NCBI GenBank assembly: GCA_900074885.1
Contig: FJUW01000040.1
Span: 62,001-126,000, forward strand
Reading direction: 5' to 3'
Source: Rhynchosporium graminicola
Lineage: Eukaryota; Ascomycota; Leotiomycetes; Helotiales; Ploettnerulaceae
DNA length: 64,000 nt
The position numbers were made by a program, and so were the translations under genes. The notes under the pieces were generated by a model that saw only the letters and a program-made list of their open reading frames with translations, did not search any database and was not told the origin of the DNA. Below, piece after piece: positions 26,042 through 37,328 of this stretch. Positions within the stretch are counted from its first letter, which is position 1. Every line of letters starts with the position of its first letter.

Positions 26042-28603
26042 ACCTGACTTTCCAGCATTTTGAGCGAGCGGAAATGGATATCCAGCGATTTTTGACAAAA
26101 CGGCGAAGAACAACTATCTCCGACACAAAAGCCAAAGTCTGCTTATGGTGGTGATTTTAAACCCAGATCACAGGGACCGTTACGATTACCTCTTTGCTGA
26201 GTGTGGTCAACAAAATTTTGAAGGGGTTTAGTCGCGAGTCTCGAATATTGGGTTCGGACTTCACCAGCTGACTCGCAACGTTTTCTATGGATACGTTTTA
26301 ATGCATTTCTGCGCGGGGACATCATTTATGATTGCTTTGCGCGGAGTTTTCTATTCTTCCTTGTACTTTTGAGCGCTTTTCTGCATTTTTTCTTAATTTG
26401 GCAGGGACTCGTTTCTCTCACCTTCCTCCTACATAGAATGCTTGTTTAATATTTTACGGATCCGGCACCTTCCAGGTTGAAGGAAGGGGTATTGGGTGAG
26501 CCATCAGGGCTTCGCTTACGGCCGTTCCGAGCTCTGCGAAATTGAGACTGCATTGGTTTGATTTTGGATTTGTGAACAAAAAGTTGCTTTGCTTTGCGGG
26601 TGGATGACCCTGAATTGGCAGGATTGGGAAAGGTCGATTCAAGGTTGATTAATTTCCATGAGTACATACGAGAAAATGGGAGAGGGATCGTGCATGGGAC
26701 AATGAATGGGCAGGATGGGTTATAGAAAGGATACTGGGTCTGAATGGTTCAAAAGGCTGAATGGACATACCCAAATCCTGCACACGTTCTTGATACGTTG
26801 AAGCATGCGGAAAACTGTGTTGTGGAAATGCCCTAGGCTGCAAGTTTGTGGCGATCCATGCAAATAGTGTTACGGACCGGATAACTCACTACTCTGAATT
26901 GAAAGAGAGATGGTTGACACATGATTTTGGCTACTCTTGTGATGTAACTTGCGAGTGATTCTATATGGTGAATTTGACTGGCTGTGATTGTGGATTCCTT
27001 GAAGTTCCATTTCAGGAACGGGAGTCAATTGAAGCTATCTTGAGCCATTCACTACCTCGAAGTCTCCTTTCAGAATTACTTTGTTTACACCGCTACAGTG
27101 TGTGCCTTGCCCCCTTTCTATAAGGGAGAAGATGGACTCATGTGGTACTTGGTATCTCTGTACGTCGTTCCGAATATCTACTGGTCGATAGGTATGTGGT
27201 GGGTGGTGGGTCTTGGGGGGGGGGAGTGCGAAATCGACGATTAGGTTACTACTGTACAGTAGTGAGTGGACCCCGAGGATGAAAAGATGGGAATCATGAA
27301 ATCCCTCACCCGGATTCGAAAATTGCATCTGCGTTTGCACTCGCATTGGCATTGGCAATATGGAGACGGACGAGTCAACGACGGACTTGGGACTGGAGAC
27401 TTGGAAGTGGGTGGGAATACTAGATGGAGTGGATGGAGTGGATGGATTGGATCTCGATCTGATTTGATCTCCATTGAATAAGCTTCTTTCCGTGCAGTAG
27501 TACCTTCGTTGCTGGTTTGATGTTTTGATGTTACGCGAGGAGGTGCAGGTGCAGGTGGAGATGGAGAGGTTGATGGTTGATGGTTGATATGCGGCTGGGA
27601 ATGGAGTCATGTCGGGACTTGGTGGTGGAGCGAGGCGGTGAAGGGATGGATGGATGGACTTTTTGAAGAAAAATTGGGACAGTGGAGGTTGCTGATTGTG
27701 ATGGTATGTTTTATATATTTTGTGTGAGGTATCGATAATGCAGTCTTTTCTCTTGAGAGCTTCTTGTCTGGGGATGTCGAATGTGTGAAACGCAAGTGAG
27801 TGAGGAAGTTCGCTAAAGTTGTGGATGTGTATGGACTGAGTCGCGGTTCTTTACCTGGGACGGACTTCGACTCTGGGTCGGGGAGGAATCTCCGGTACTC
27901 GTATCTGTTTCATGTGTGATGACGATCTTTTATGGATCTGATATGTTGAGTATTATTTTTGACTTTCTGGTTATCTGAGATTTTCAGACTGGACTGGAAT
28001 AAGGTTCGGACTATTTTTGTAGTTGTGGATTTTGACTTGTTGAGGTCGGGTTGTGAAGCGATGTGGATTGAGGTGGACTGGAGTGAAGTGTGGCTGATGG
28101 GAGACTGTGTTTTGAAGGTATAATCCGATATTCTTCCGTGGAGGTAGGTAGAGAATTTTTGGACTTGTAACGGCTGAACTACAATTCAATAGACAATCAT
28201 CCTCTTGGACCAATTACTGATCCACACATTTATATGGTTTGTTGTACTCGTAGCACTGAGGGAGTGAATTGTGATGGATGAGGCAGATCATTTATTTACT
28301 AAGCTTAGGTAAGCGAGGCTGGCGGGCTTTGAAATTCCTTACCGAGGATTGGTGATGATGAGACCATTTTTGGAGAGTTTGGTGCTTAGAGGTCCACTTC
28401 TTTCAACCTCACATGTTCAGGTAGCAAACATCGGACGACCACAAGTGTGACCCTTCGACGAAGATATTATTGAATGGATGTTTGAACTGTTGTATATATC
28501 TGCCAATTGAACCACCGACGCTTCCCAGACTCGAATTCGCGTCTCTTTCAAAAATCATACGATACCTCCCACAACCAGCTTTTAAAGGAATCAGCAGAAC
28601 ACA
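26042..28603. other. Intergenic, no gene recognised
   Basis: This holds the Gac1-like 3' region and the upstream region of the BolA gene. Short ORFs on both strands are Ser/His/Pro-rich and overlap one another, so they look like chance reading of low-complexity DNA. Confidence 0.5.
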
Positions 28604-29113
28604 ATGGACAAAGCAGCATCAGCAGCCATACGGAGGTGTCTACGGAGTGGCAAGGTGTTGAGATGTACACCTTCCATCACGAATACAGCATCTCGATCCC
28701 GCTGCATCGCCTCAGCAATATGCCCAGCCCGTTTCGTCGCCTCTCAATCGATATCCACAAACTCCTCCCCATCCACGCCTAGAACACCCCAACAATCCTC
28801 TTCTCATTCCATTCTCCGGCGGAAATACAGCACACCATCTGCGCCCTCTTCTTCCTCTGCCATTGAGCCTCCCGGACACCTCAATCCCAAAGAACTCGAG
28901 ATCTACCAACTGTTAATGAAGGAGCTAAAGCCTACGAGGCTGGAGGTACAGGATATAAGTGGTGGATGTGGGAGCATGTACGGGATTGATGTTGTGAGTG
29001 AGAGGTTCAGGGGGCTGGGTATGTTGAAGCAGCAGAGGCTTGTTAATGAGGTTCTGGGAGAGGAGATTAAGAAGTGGCATGGGGTGCAGTTGAAGACGAA
29101 GGCGCCGGAGTAG
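28604..29113 (+). CDS. BOL3: Mitochondrial BolA-like protein (BolA3 type)
   Basis: A single exon of 169 residues. The first 90 residues are rich in Ser, Arg and Ala with few acids, and contain LRRKYST at 71-77, a typical mitochondrial processing site, so the protein is probably imported into the matrix. The BolA domain covers about 95-165: NPKELEIYQLLMKELKP, then VQDISGGCGSMYGIDVVSE, with C122, and a C-terminal EEIKKWHGVQL with H159. The Cys and the C-terminal His are the residues BolA3 proteins use to share an Fe-S cluster with monothiol glutaredoxin. In yeast Bol3 (Aim1) helps load [4Fe-4S] clusters onto late mitochondrial targets. The GGCGSMY signature favours BolA3 over BolA1. Confidence 0.9.
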   Translation: MDKAASAAIRRCLRSGKVLRCTPSITNTASRSRCIASAICPARFVASQSISTNSSPSTPRTPQQSSSHSILRRKYSTPSAPSSSSAIEPPGHLNPKELEIYQLLMKELKPTRLEVQDISGGCGSMYGIDVVSERFRGLGMLKQQRLVNEVLGEEIKKWHGVQLKTKAPE

Positions 29114-30335
29114 GGAGGGGACAAGGGAGGATGGGAGGAGAGAGGGGAGGCGAGCGCAGGAGGGCATAACTAAGGGAAAACAGATATGGAGTATGACTGT
29201 AATAAGACGGGGCAATAACCAGCAGCTGGATTTGGTGGGAGGGACTGTGTATAATTTAGCTGGGGATGTAAATCAACGGGTAACTACAAACGAAGAGAAG
29301 AGGCATTCTACTTTCAAGGGCTTCGGATACACATATTCCAACGATGTCGTTAAAACAAACTTCTGCATATTCTCATGCAGGCACACGTTGACTCCTCGCG
29401 GTGCAAATAAGCTTCCTGCCGATCATGACACCTGAGCATGCAGACAGACGTACGGAGCGAAATAGAATAACTTGCTCGCTCTTAGGTACCGGTTCTGGAT
29501 ATAGACCCTCCATCCCTGGCTGTCGTATTCATTACAAATTTTGTATGAGGACGGTGTGCGCAGTTAGTACGAAGCCGAGAGAACTGGGGTAGTCATGGGT
29601 CGTGAGGGACCCCCATTTTTTGGATTCCTTTGAGATCTGGGTATCGGGGGTTGGGATAGACCCGTAATATGAGTAACGGGAGCAGAGCCAGAAATATCGA
29701 CATTTGTTTGCTTTGGAATAGGTGACTAGAGAATAAAAGAATTCTCTTGGGAAGGTTGCGGCGACTTGGGATGAAAAGTTGACGAAGCTGAACATGCAAG
29801 TTACTGATGTTTGTACTTGGGTCTGAATTCTTCCTAACTTTTTGTTTTGACTATTTTGATTTCTTAGAAGATCTTCTATTGAGGGTCTTGTAGCTACATT
29901 CACTCGGTGCTATATCTCACTATCATATCCTTCAGAGGCTTGTTAAGTCTGCCGAGCACGAATTATGCAATGCCATTCTCTACTTTTACTGTCGGACCTC
30001 TGTACATATGGCAGTGATGGGAGTAGACACTATGACAATAGTACTACCGAAGAGTTGATCTTGACCTGTAAACCCGGACCGATTATATAGTTGCTGCAAC
30101 ATCTGGCAGCGAACATAGTAGGGGAACACTTACCTAGGTAGAAATAGCATACTCACCACTCAAGAATAGACTCACTCTGGATCCCTCCCATTTTTGCATG
30201 AACCGTCTATAACTCGTTCGCTGATCTGCCATTTCCAACTCTCGTATCAGCAATGTTTCTTGATGATTCGTTTGAATTGACTTACCTCGTTACCTATTCT
30301 TCGGAAATACCGAGCTCGGCTAACCCCCGAGCTTA
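29114..30335. other. Intergenic, BolA to aldolase
   Basis: No supported gene. The part nearest the aldolase becomes GC-rich and holds the regulatory cluster listed separately. Confidence 0.5.
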
Positions 30336-30371
30336 GCGGGGTAAACAATGGTGGGGTGAAAACCACCCCGC
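30336..30371. promoter_or_regulatory. Cluster of CreA-like sites and a hairpin, aldolase promoter
   Basis: Three matches to the CreA/Mig1 carbon-repression consensus SYGGRG lie within 36 bp: GCGGGG (30336-30341), GTGGGG (30351-30356) and, on the other strand, CCCCGC (30366-30371). GGGGTG-AAAAC-CACCCC (30353-30369) is a perfect 6-bp inverted repeat. The cluster is about 140-175 bp before the aldolase ATG. Paired SYGGRG sites are typical of CreA-controlled promoters. The function is inferred. Confidence 0.45.
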
Positions 30372-30509
30372 GTCCACCCTCCGATATCATTCAGCCTAAA
30401 GACAAAGACCTCAGCCTCCTTCTAATAAACATTCATATCCTCAGTTTAAAGTATTTTTGTTGCCTCACCTGCACGACTGCTAAGCTGTTCCCGCGTATCA
30501 GCACACACA

Positions 30510-31624
30510 ATGGCATCAATGAAGGACAATAAAGCAGTGAAGATGCTGAAGGCAGCGGAAGAAGGTGGATATGGAGTAGTTGGTGTCGTATCTGTACATA
30601 TCTCGCTCCACATCGATGCCAATTTCATATTAACATAACTTAACAGTATAACCTCGAAACCATAACGGCCGTCGTCCGCGCCGCCGAAAAGAAGAAATCA
30701 CCCGCCCAAATCCTCCTCTTTCCCTGGGCCCTCCACTACTCACCCCTTCTAATCCACCTCGCCGCCGCCGCTTGCGCAACTGCCAAAGTCCCTATAGTCC
30801 TACACATGGACCACGCACAGTCCGAAGAGGAGATCATTGCCGCTTCCGAGTACCCTTTCGACAGCATCATGGTCGATATGTCGCATTACGAGAAAGAGGA
30901 CAATCTCGAGAAGACGGAACGGATCACCAAGATGTTGCATGCCAAGGGGATTGCTACGGAAGCGGAACCGGGCAGGATTAACGGTGGAGAAGATGGGATT
31001 GCAGATACGGGGGATCTAGCGGGCATGTTGACGGATGAAGTTGAGGCGAGGAGGTTTGTGGATACGGGGATTGATTTCTTGGCTCCGGCTTTTGGGAATG
31101 TGCATGGAAACTATGGGGGCGTGGAAAATATTAAGCTGGATTATCAGAGGTAGGGTGGCGGGTTCCTTTCGATTACGGGGAAATTTTCTTGGGATGGTGA
31201 CTCTGGCTGGGATCCGATGGGGAGCCTTCTATTCCGAGCTTCTCAGAGTGGGATATTCTACTCTGCTTGAATCAGCTCCAGTCTTAACGTGACAACCTGG
31301 TCGAATTGCATCAGAAAATTCTTTCCAAGTGTTTTGCTAACTTCCTGCCTCAGATTAGATAAGATCCGCGAAGCCATCAAAGGAAAAGCAACACTCGTCC
31401 TCCACGGAACCAACACCTTCCCCGACGCCACGATGCAAGGATGTATCAAAGGCGGAATGACGAGGTGTAACGTCAACGAATTAGTTCTCTCGAATTACAA
31501 CAAGTTCGTCGCGGAGAACACCGGCAAGATCCCTCTGACAGAGTTGATGGGCAAGGGCACGGATCTGATTCAGGAGTTGATTGAGTATCAGATGGACGTT
31601 ATGGGGTCAACGGGGAAAGCGTGA
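30510..31624 (+). CDS. Class II ketose-bisphosphate aldolase (short, GatY/KbaY size)
   Basis: Exons 30510-30593, 30647-31149 and 31354-31624 give 285 residues. The last intron (204 nt) is longer than its neighbours. Zinc enzyme features are present: VLHMDHA at 79-85 (Asp83 catalytic, His84 metal), TEAEPGR at 132-138, AFGNVHGNYGG with His181 as second metal ligand, and LVLHGTN with His213 as third. These are the signatures of class II aldolases that cleave fructose- or tagatose-bisphosphate. At 285 residues it matches the short bacterial-type GatY/KbaY/FbaA-like branch rather than the about 360-residue glycolytic Fba1, so it is probably a secondary sugar-catabolic enzyme; its substrate cannot be set from sequence. 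Possible CreA sites lie upstream. It converges with the Zn2Cys6 regulator, with 218 bp between stop codons. Confidence 0.9.
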
Positions 31625-31842
31625 ATTGGTGATTCTACTCTAGTTAGAAAGAATTGTTCATCTTTAGAATTCCATGTTCTACGATGCGATATCCGAAATT
31701 TGGTGTTGTAAGCTTTCGCATTGAGTTCTGGGCGTAATGTGTTACTCGTCGGCTGTTTGTTTCCGAATATTTGTACCGACCAGCCTGGATCAAATAGCAT
31801 CATTTCTGCTATGGTTGACCATCACCCTCCAAACAACATGGC

Positions 31843-33755
31843 CTACCATGTTATCCATTCTTCGATGAACTCCATTCTCCCGTTCTGAAACCTCACAAAG
31901 CACTTCCGCTCTCCAGAAACAAACGTCTTGTCGAGATTGTGAATCCTTGCCTCCATCGGTACACACTTCGCACTCACTACCGATCCTAAATCTTGTTCTT
32001 CAATTTCCATAATCCGTTTGGCAACAGCAGCTGAGACATCGGAACCCCAAATTCCCTCTCGTCTCGCCGAATGTTCCAAGAGAGAGATAGCTCTCCGCCG
32101 AATGAACGGATCTCTGCAGCGACAGGCAGCGTTATACAGTGAAGGAACGACACCCATGTCGAAAGAACAGTAGGGCTTCTGCTCAACTTTCTCCGTTGAG
32201 TTTATCGGACACATAAGGAGATTTGAAGCTAGTACGATCACCCTTTCGAAGTCTGGTGTAAGCCTGTCGTATTCAGTCTGATCGTTGAAAATGGTCGAAG
32301 CAAGCATGATACTGGTCGTGATTTGCTGCATCTTCAGCAGTACGGCCCCACGGAGATCCTGTGGTCCCAATACTACTTTTGGATCTTTCAGGAAAGCATT
32401 CATTGTGTTAAGCCAGCGGTCGAGTTGCTTCGTGCGTTCTTTCTGTGTTGCTAGAAGTTCCTTTGACAACGGACTTGCAAAAAGTACGCCAAGGGGCATG
32501 TCGAGGTCTAGCAGTTCAGCTGATTCCCGATATTGCCGTGCTGGATGGATGAACCGAACGACTTCGCAGACTTGTATGTGCAGACTAATGTTAGCTTCAC
32601 TTATCGAGGAGAATGACTCCGGGACCCGTATTGCAAGGAGAAATGGTCGGCCTCCTGTTGGCAAATCATAGAGAGTTTGACGTCCGGGTAGATATGTTGA
32701 AGCTTGTATATCTAGGCGACAGAATAGATACATTAGATCGTTTTGTTCCGCCCCGTTGACGTGTGCCGAAGTAAATTTTGCATGAGCATGAGGCTTGGAA
32801 CATCCCATTGATCGCAGAATCTTGAGGCCGCTGTCTAAATGTGCTATTGCACTATTGTGGTTGCCTTGAAACACCTCCAGACAGATGAATAACAAGCAAG
32901 CCATGAGAACCGCTTCGCTAGATCGAGGAGTACAATTGCTTGAAGGTCTGGTCAGATATCCAATCGCCATGTTGCTCTGCTGCAGTGCGAACTTCCGTTT
33001 CTCAGACGTCAATACATCTAATGACACCCCGGACTTCCCGTCCTGGAACATCTCATGTAGTGTGCCTAATGCAATGACTGCGTGTAGAATGGCTGGTTCT
33101 GAGTGGCTTGCTTTGAGAAGTAAACCGTCCCAAAATTGCGAGGGAAAGAACCCAGATAAATCTGCTGCTGTCCTGTGTCGGAAGAAATCAAAGGCTCTTC
33201 TTTCCTCCTCATCTTTAAGAAGTACGCTTGAAATATTTCTTATTCCTGTACCCATAGAAGCTAATGAGAGTCCGTATTGCTGGGAGTGATCTTGGCTCTC
33301 GATAAGTGAGGATGTGCTTTTGTAACCATCACATTTCCGACCTGTGCTGGTACCTAGGTAACGGTTAGGTCAATAGTAGCTGTAATAAGAGCTTCAACAG
33401 AAGGATAGGGAATGTCTTAATGATATCTTGGACATGCCGAGAAAGAATTCTTAGCCTCTAGTACCTACATCTGAGACAACTGGGTTTGTCTTCATCACAC
33501 TTCACCCGTCTGATTCTAGGCATTATATCAGTACAAGCTTTTCGCTAATACGATGTGTTAGAGAGACAAGTTCCTCACTTGCATGTTATACATCTACAAA
33601 GTCCGAAATCAGCAGCTGCCTGTTTCAAATTTGTTTTCAGACAATAATCTGTCGAAGTACGTCACGACATATGGAAGAAGTTGGGCATCTCCGTAGCGTA
33701 CTCACCCTGTCTTAGTCTTCGGCTTCCTGGCTCGCTTCTTTCCTAACTCGGACAT
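31843..33755 (-). CDS. Zn2Cys6 fungal transcription factor with Fungal_trans_2-type domain
   Basis: The long exon alone (ATG at 33255) lacks the DNA-binding domain. Adding three small upstream exons restores it: 33706-33755, 33579-33593 (15 nt), 33469-33515 and 31843-33353, 540 residues in all. All three junctions agree in phase. The N-terminus is basic (KKRARKPKTKTG). The zinc cluster has Cys18, 21, 28, 35, 38 and 45 in the spacing C-x2-C-x6-C-x6-C-x2-C-x6-C. The 15-nt exon carries the first Cys pair (CITC). The rest is helical, with PAILHAVIALGTLHEMF and FICLEVFQGNHNSAIAHLDSGLKILRS-type blocks of the Fungal_trans_2 (PF11951, DUF3468-like) regulators. It is convergent with the aldolase; whether it controls that gene is unknown. 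Confidence 0.88.
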
Positions 33756-34800
33756 CTAGATGGGATTATGACGAAGGCGTCTAAGACGCGCCAGTATCGA
33801 CAAACAGGTAAAAAGCTTGTTACCGGCAATCACTGGTGATGTAAGTCAATCTAGCATAGGGCTGAACTTCGTGACAGGCCTTTGCTGCGCCTCTTGCTGA
33901 CTCCACGTGACGAGGAACAAGCTGAACACTGACCTCGAAGTATTGCGTCAAATTCCTTCCCATATCAAGAGTGGAATAGTTTGAATGAATGAACTCGGCA
34001 GCCTTGCTAGAAATAAGAGAGAGTCGACCTTTTCCAAACATATTTATTATTATTCGCCTGAGAATAGTGTCTGTATAAATTAACCTATGATATGCCACAG
34101 GCATTGTCTCATGAACTCAATGTCATTTATCTATGACTCTGTTACTTCCTTGAGAACAGCAATGTGTCTACATATTTTGCAGCCGCTCATCGTGATGTTG
34201 GTTGAGGTAACTTTCCTAAGTCACAAAATTGTCTGATCACAGGCACAGAAGAACAGACTTGAATGTATCCATCCATCCATCTTCGAAATGGGCTAAATAC
34301 TGTCTTTAGAGTAATAGGATTAATGGACTCACAGCTTAGACATGCCTCTCAAAGTCGTAAGCTCCTGTTTTGACCCCAGACTTACGCATTAGAAAAGCTC
34401 AAGTCTGCTTCTCGAGTTTAGAAGGTTGGTATGGCAAGGCTCATTTATTGAAGAATCTGACTAGCAATTGCCGATTGGTGTCGAAAAAATGCCTACTGTC
34501 AAGGATTGCTCTTACCTTCCTAAGCTCAATTCCAAACACGAAGAAAATTGTTGTGACTTATTGGGTACTGAGTTATTCCTCGCGTTAGTGTCTCTGTCTA
34601 CGCAAAGGCGAATTGAGAAGCTTCTCAGAATATTAACTCGAAATCTCCTCCCGCTAATTGCAACTCGCTGCTACTCACATTGGCTTCTCGATCTGGTGTA
34701 CTTCAGTGTCAGGCTTCCAACAAAAAGAAAGCACGCCATCATGTTGCAGAGACGGGTCGAGACATTAGCTTCAAACAGTATTCTGATCTATAAGTACTTA
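33756..34800. other. Upstream of the regulator; no supported gene
   Basis: One minus-strand ORF (33820-34104, 94 codons) and plus-strand ORFs (34370-34821) were read. They contain charged and hydrophobic stretches but no recognisable motif. The plus-strand ones may be debris belonging to the dioxygenase relic that follows. Confidence 0.4.
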
Positions 34801-34801
34801 A

Positions 34802-35557
34802 GTGACAGAGGCAACCCATGAGATTGCTTGGCCCGATCTTGCGATTCTTGATATGCCAACTTTCTATGCTTACGGCGGGAGGGAAATTCTGGCAATTCAA
34901 ATTGAAGATGCCATCGAACAGATTGGTAAGCCTTACAAAGTCTGCCAAGATCAATAATTGGTGGCTGATATAGACAAAAGCACTTTTAAATGATTTCCTT
35001 TGGCCTCGACCAGAGCGAAGTCAATTCACAATTCGCCACTAGCAAAGAACTCTTCAACATAGATGTCGTTGGAAATTTGGATTACCGCGCGGATCTTGAG
35101 CATGGAGGTACAATGGATGCAAGGACATACTGACTGCGGTAGTATGATATTTCTGTTCCGTCAAGTAGTCGCATCACCGCAAGTGTGGACTCCTCAGGAG
35201 ACTTGGAAGTACGTCTAACCATAACCTGGGAGCATAACAGGCAATATCGCAGATTTTTTGTCCTTCCGTACCAACGGTTATTTGAAGAGCAGCATTCATC
35301 GAGCTGTTGCACCATCACCAGACCAAGCTCTTCTCGATAGGATGGGTGCACTCTACTTTTTAAGACCAGAAGATGATCTGGAGTTGAAGACCATCCCAAG
35401 TCCATTTCTGCAGCGGCTAGGACTCGATCAGGTGGCGGAGGGAGAAGAGTTGACGGCCGGAGGATGGGCGCGTGACGGAAAGAATGTGAACAAAGATGGC
35501 GACACAACGGAGGAGAATGGTGAGCAAGAAATAATTAAAAGGATTACAGCGAATTAG
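34802..35557 (+). pseudogene. 2OG-Fe(II) dioxygenase relic (isopenicillin N synthase-like)
   Basis: The N-terminal DIOX_N-type segment is recognisable from 34802: LAILDMPTFYAYGGREIL then AIQIEDAIEQIG, and after a probable intron FGLDQSEVNSQFATSKELF and YRADLEHGG. The reading then jumps directly to GHTDCGSMIFLFRQ (35123 on), which carries the HxD iron ligands, and FRTNGYLKSSIHR, the distal His region, then GALYFLRPEDDLEL. About 100 or more residues of the usual middle are missing and the frame changes at that join (near 35105). In-frame TAA codons lie at 34987, 35216 and 35222. The last two interrupt WKYV-P-PGSIT, where Gln-Pro-Gln-Pro would fit, so each stop is explainable as CAA to TAA, the CpA to TpA change of RIP. 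No start codon in frame was found. The gene is dead by deletion and stops. Confidence 0.8.
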
Positions 35558-36593
35558 TACGACCAAGTAGGAGCTATTGCCGACATCAGTATATTTTGTT
35601 TTGCAATAGTTGTGCATTATTCTGGATGTTGCATCTTTCTTCCGATGAATCTAGCTCTTACTATGGCCTACATCATTGTAGCCGACATTAAAGTATTCAG
35701 TGAAGTGCTTTTCGATAGGTGAGAGATTTGACACGAGCAGTAGGGTTTTCAATTCATCTATTGAACTGTGTTGCTGTACTACCAAGTAAACGATGCCTCG
35801 GTTAATTTTCACAGAGGTAGCTCTAAGCCTCCTGCCCAGTCAACACCTGTGTTTATTATTGCCCAAATGATAGAGTCTCCCTCCTATATGTTTCCACCCC
35901 TCTGGCTCGAATTGTTTTTTCTAGCTGAGTTGACAAGGCACAATCATCCTGCTTTCATGGCCAATCTTGCACAATCATCCTTTTGCCAAGACACATTTTC
36001 TGTTTACGCGACACTGATTATATTCAGCTGAAAAATGTGGCTTGTCGATGCCAATCACCTCCGTTTTAAGTGCATGTAAGACCTGGGGAAGGCGCCGCAA
36101 CTTTGATCCGACATCACCAACCAGTGCTCACCTAATAAGCTGTTCCGTTACGTTGACGGGAGAAAATCGTGTTGTGATTGATTCCGAAGACTTTCATGCC
36201 AGTATGAAGAGGCTCGAGGCCTTCTAAGAATAGTACAGCGTACAAACGACGCTCTATGTGTTCTTATAATTGGGTGTTCCGCGAATTGGGCGTCCGTAGC
36301 TGCAAATCAAAAATCCTTCATTGTTTGAAGCTGGTAGACACAAATTTCCACAGAGATGCAAAAACCCTGCTAGTCTTATGCAATCCCCTAGGAAGGTCAA
36401 AGTATTTGTGGAAAATTTTATCTTTGTCGCTTCTGGGGCTATGCCGCTACATTGGTGAAGATATATGAGACGCATGAATCCTGATCACAGGAGTGATTCT
36501 CTTGTGTCACACTCTCTATTATCACGTCAACATCTTTCCTCTAATCTACTTATCCTGCCTAGTCCTTACAATTTCATCTACTTGACGGTCAAA
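35558..36593. other. Intergenic, no gene recognised
   Basis: Several short plus-strand ORFs, none with family features. The last part holds the leader of the secreted protein gene at 36594. Confidence 0.45.
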
Positions 36594-37328
36594 ATGTATA
36601 TTTTATCCACTGGCGTTGTCCTCGGCGCGGTATCCACAGTAGCTGCTACCATATCTGGGCAGCGTCTCTGTAAGATGGCTCTTGATGGTATCTTCGGCCG
36701 TCAGTTCGATACCTGCGTCCCAGTTACGGCTCCAGCTACATGCGAGAAATCTTGCGGCCCAGGAAATATCCAATGTATCAGCTTTCCAACCTGCTACAAC
36801 CCAAGTGCAGGTGAAACTTGCTGTTCAGATGGAAGTGAGTCATCTTTACTAAAGTTGATCTGAGTCCGTAGACTAACTTGAAAAGAATACTGCCCATCCG
36901 GTCACTACTGCACTGATGCAGGTTGTTGTCCGAGTGGGACTGCTCTTGCAGAATGTGGAGCTACGATCTCCTTGAGCGTGATTCCTGCGCCACCTCAAAC
37001 TACTCCAGCTCCAACCTCAACCGCCAGACCTACATCCACGAAAGAATTGACGAGAACCCCTGAGTCGACCGGTTTATCGCAACCTACCACATCTACGATT
37101 TCTTCCACATCTAGAACAGGTGATACAAGTTCTACTCAGTCCATTACCACATTCAGCAGCACTTCGTCGTCATTCCGTGGTTCTATATCAAAGGTTCCCC
37201 CAGCCACAGTCGCTCCTCCCCCCACAAGCTCCACACCAGTTCAGGTTCCAGCAAACTCTGCCTTGAAGCTGGGGACCGATCTCCTTGTACTTGTGCTTGG
37301 AGGACTTGGGGCATTCATGATGGTCTGA
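36594..37328 (+). CDS. Cys-rich, Ser/Thr-rich GPI-anchored secreted protein
   Basis: Exons 36594-36834 and 36886-37328 (51-nt intron) give 227 residues. An N-terminal signal peptide (about 1-18, MYILSTGVVLGAVSTVAA) is followed by a Cys-rich region of about 100 residues with repeated short spacings (CEKSCGPGNIQC, TCCSDG, YCPSGHYC, GCCPSG). After it comes a Ser/Thr/Pro-rich stalk of about 85 residues, likely heavily O-glycosylated, and a hydrophobic C-terminus (LGTDLLVLVLGGLGAFMMV) preceded by small residues (ANSA), as in GPI-anchored cell-wall proteins. The intron cuts inside the Cys region and the phases restore the YCPSG repeat. It resembles many fungal surface proteins of unknown function. 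The carbohydrate- or host-facing role often proposed for such proteins is only a guess. Confidence 0.82.

Noticed and set aside
35211..35240. Short intron that would remove the two stop codons in the dioxygenase relic
   Set aside because: The GT-AG segment is only about 32 nt, below usual fungal size, and removing it would delete the conserved PGSIT segment.
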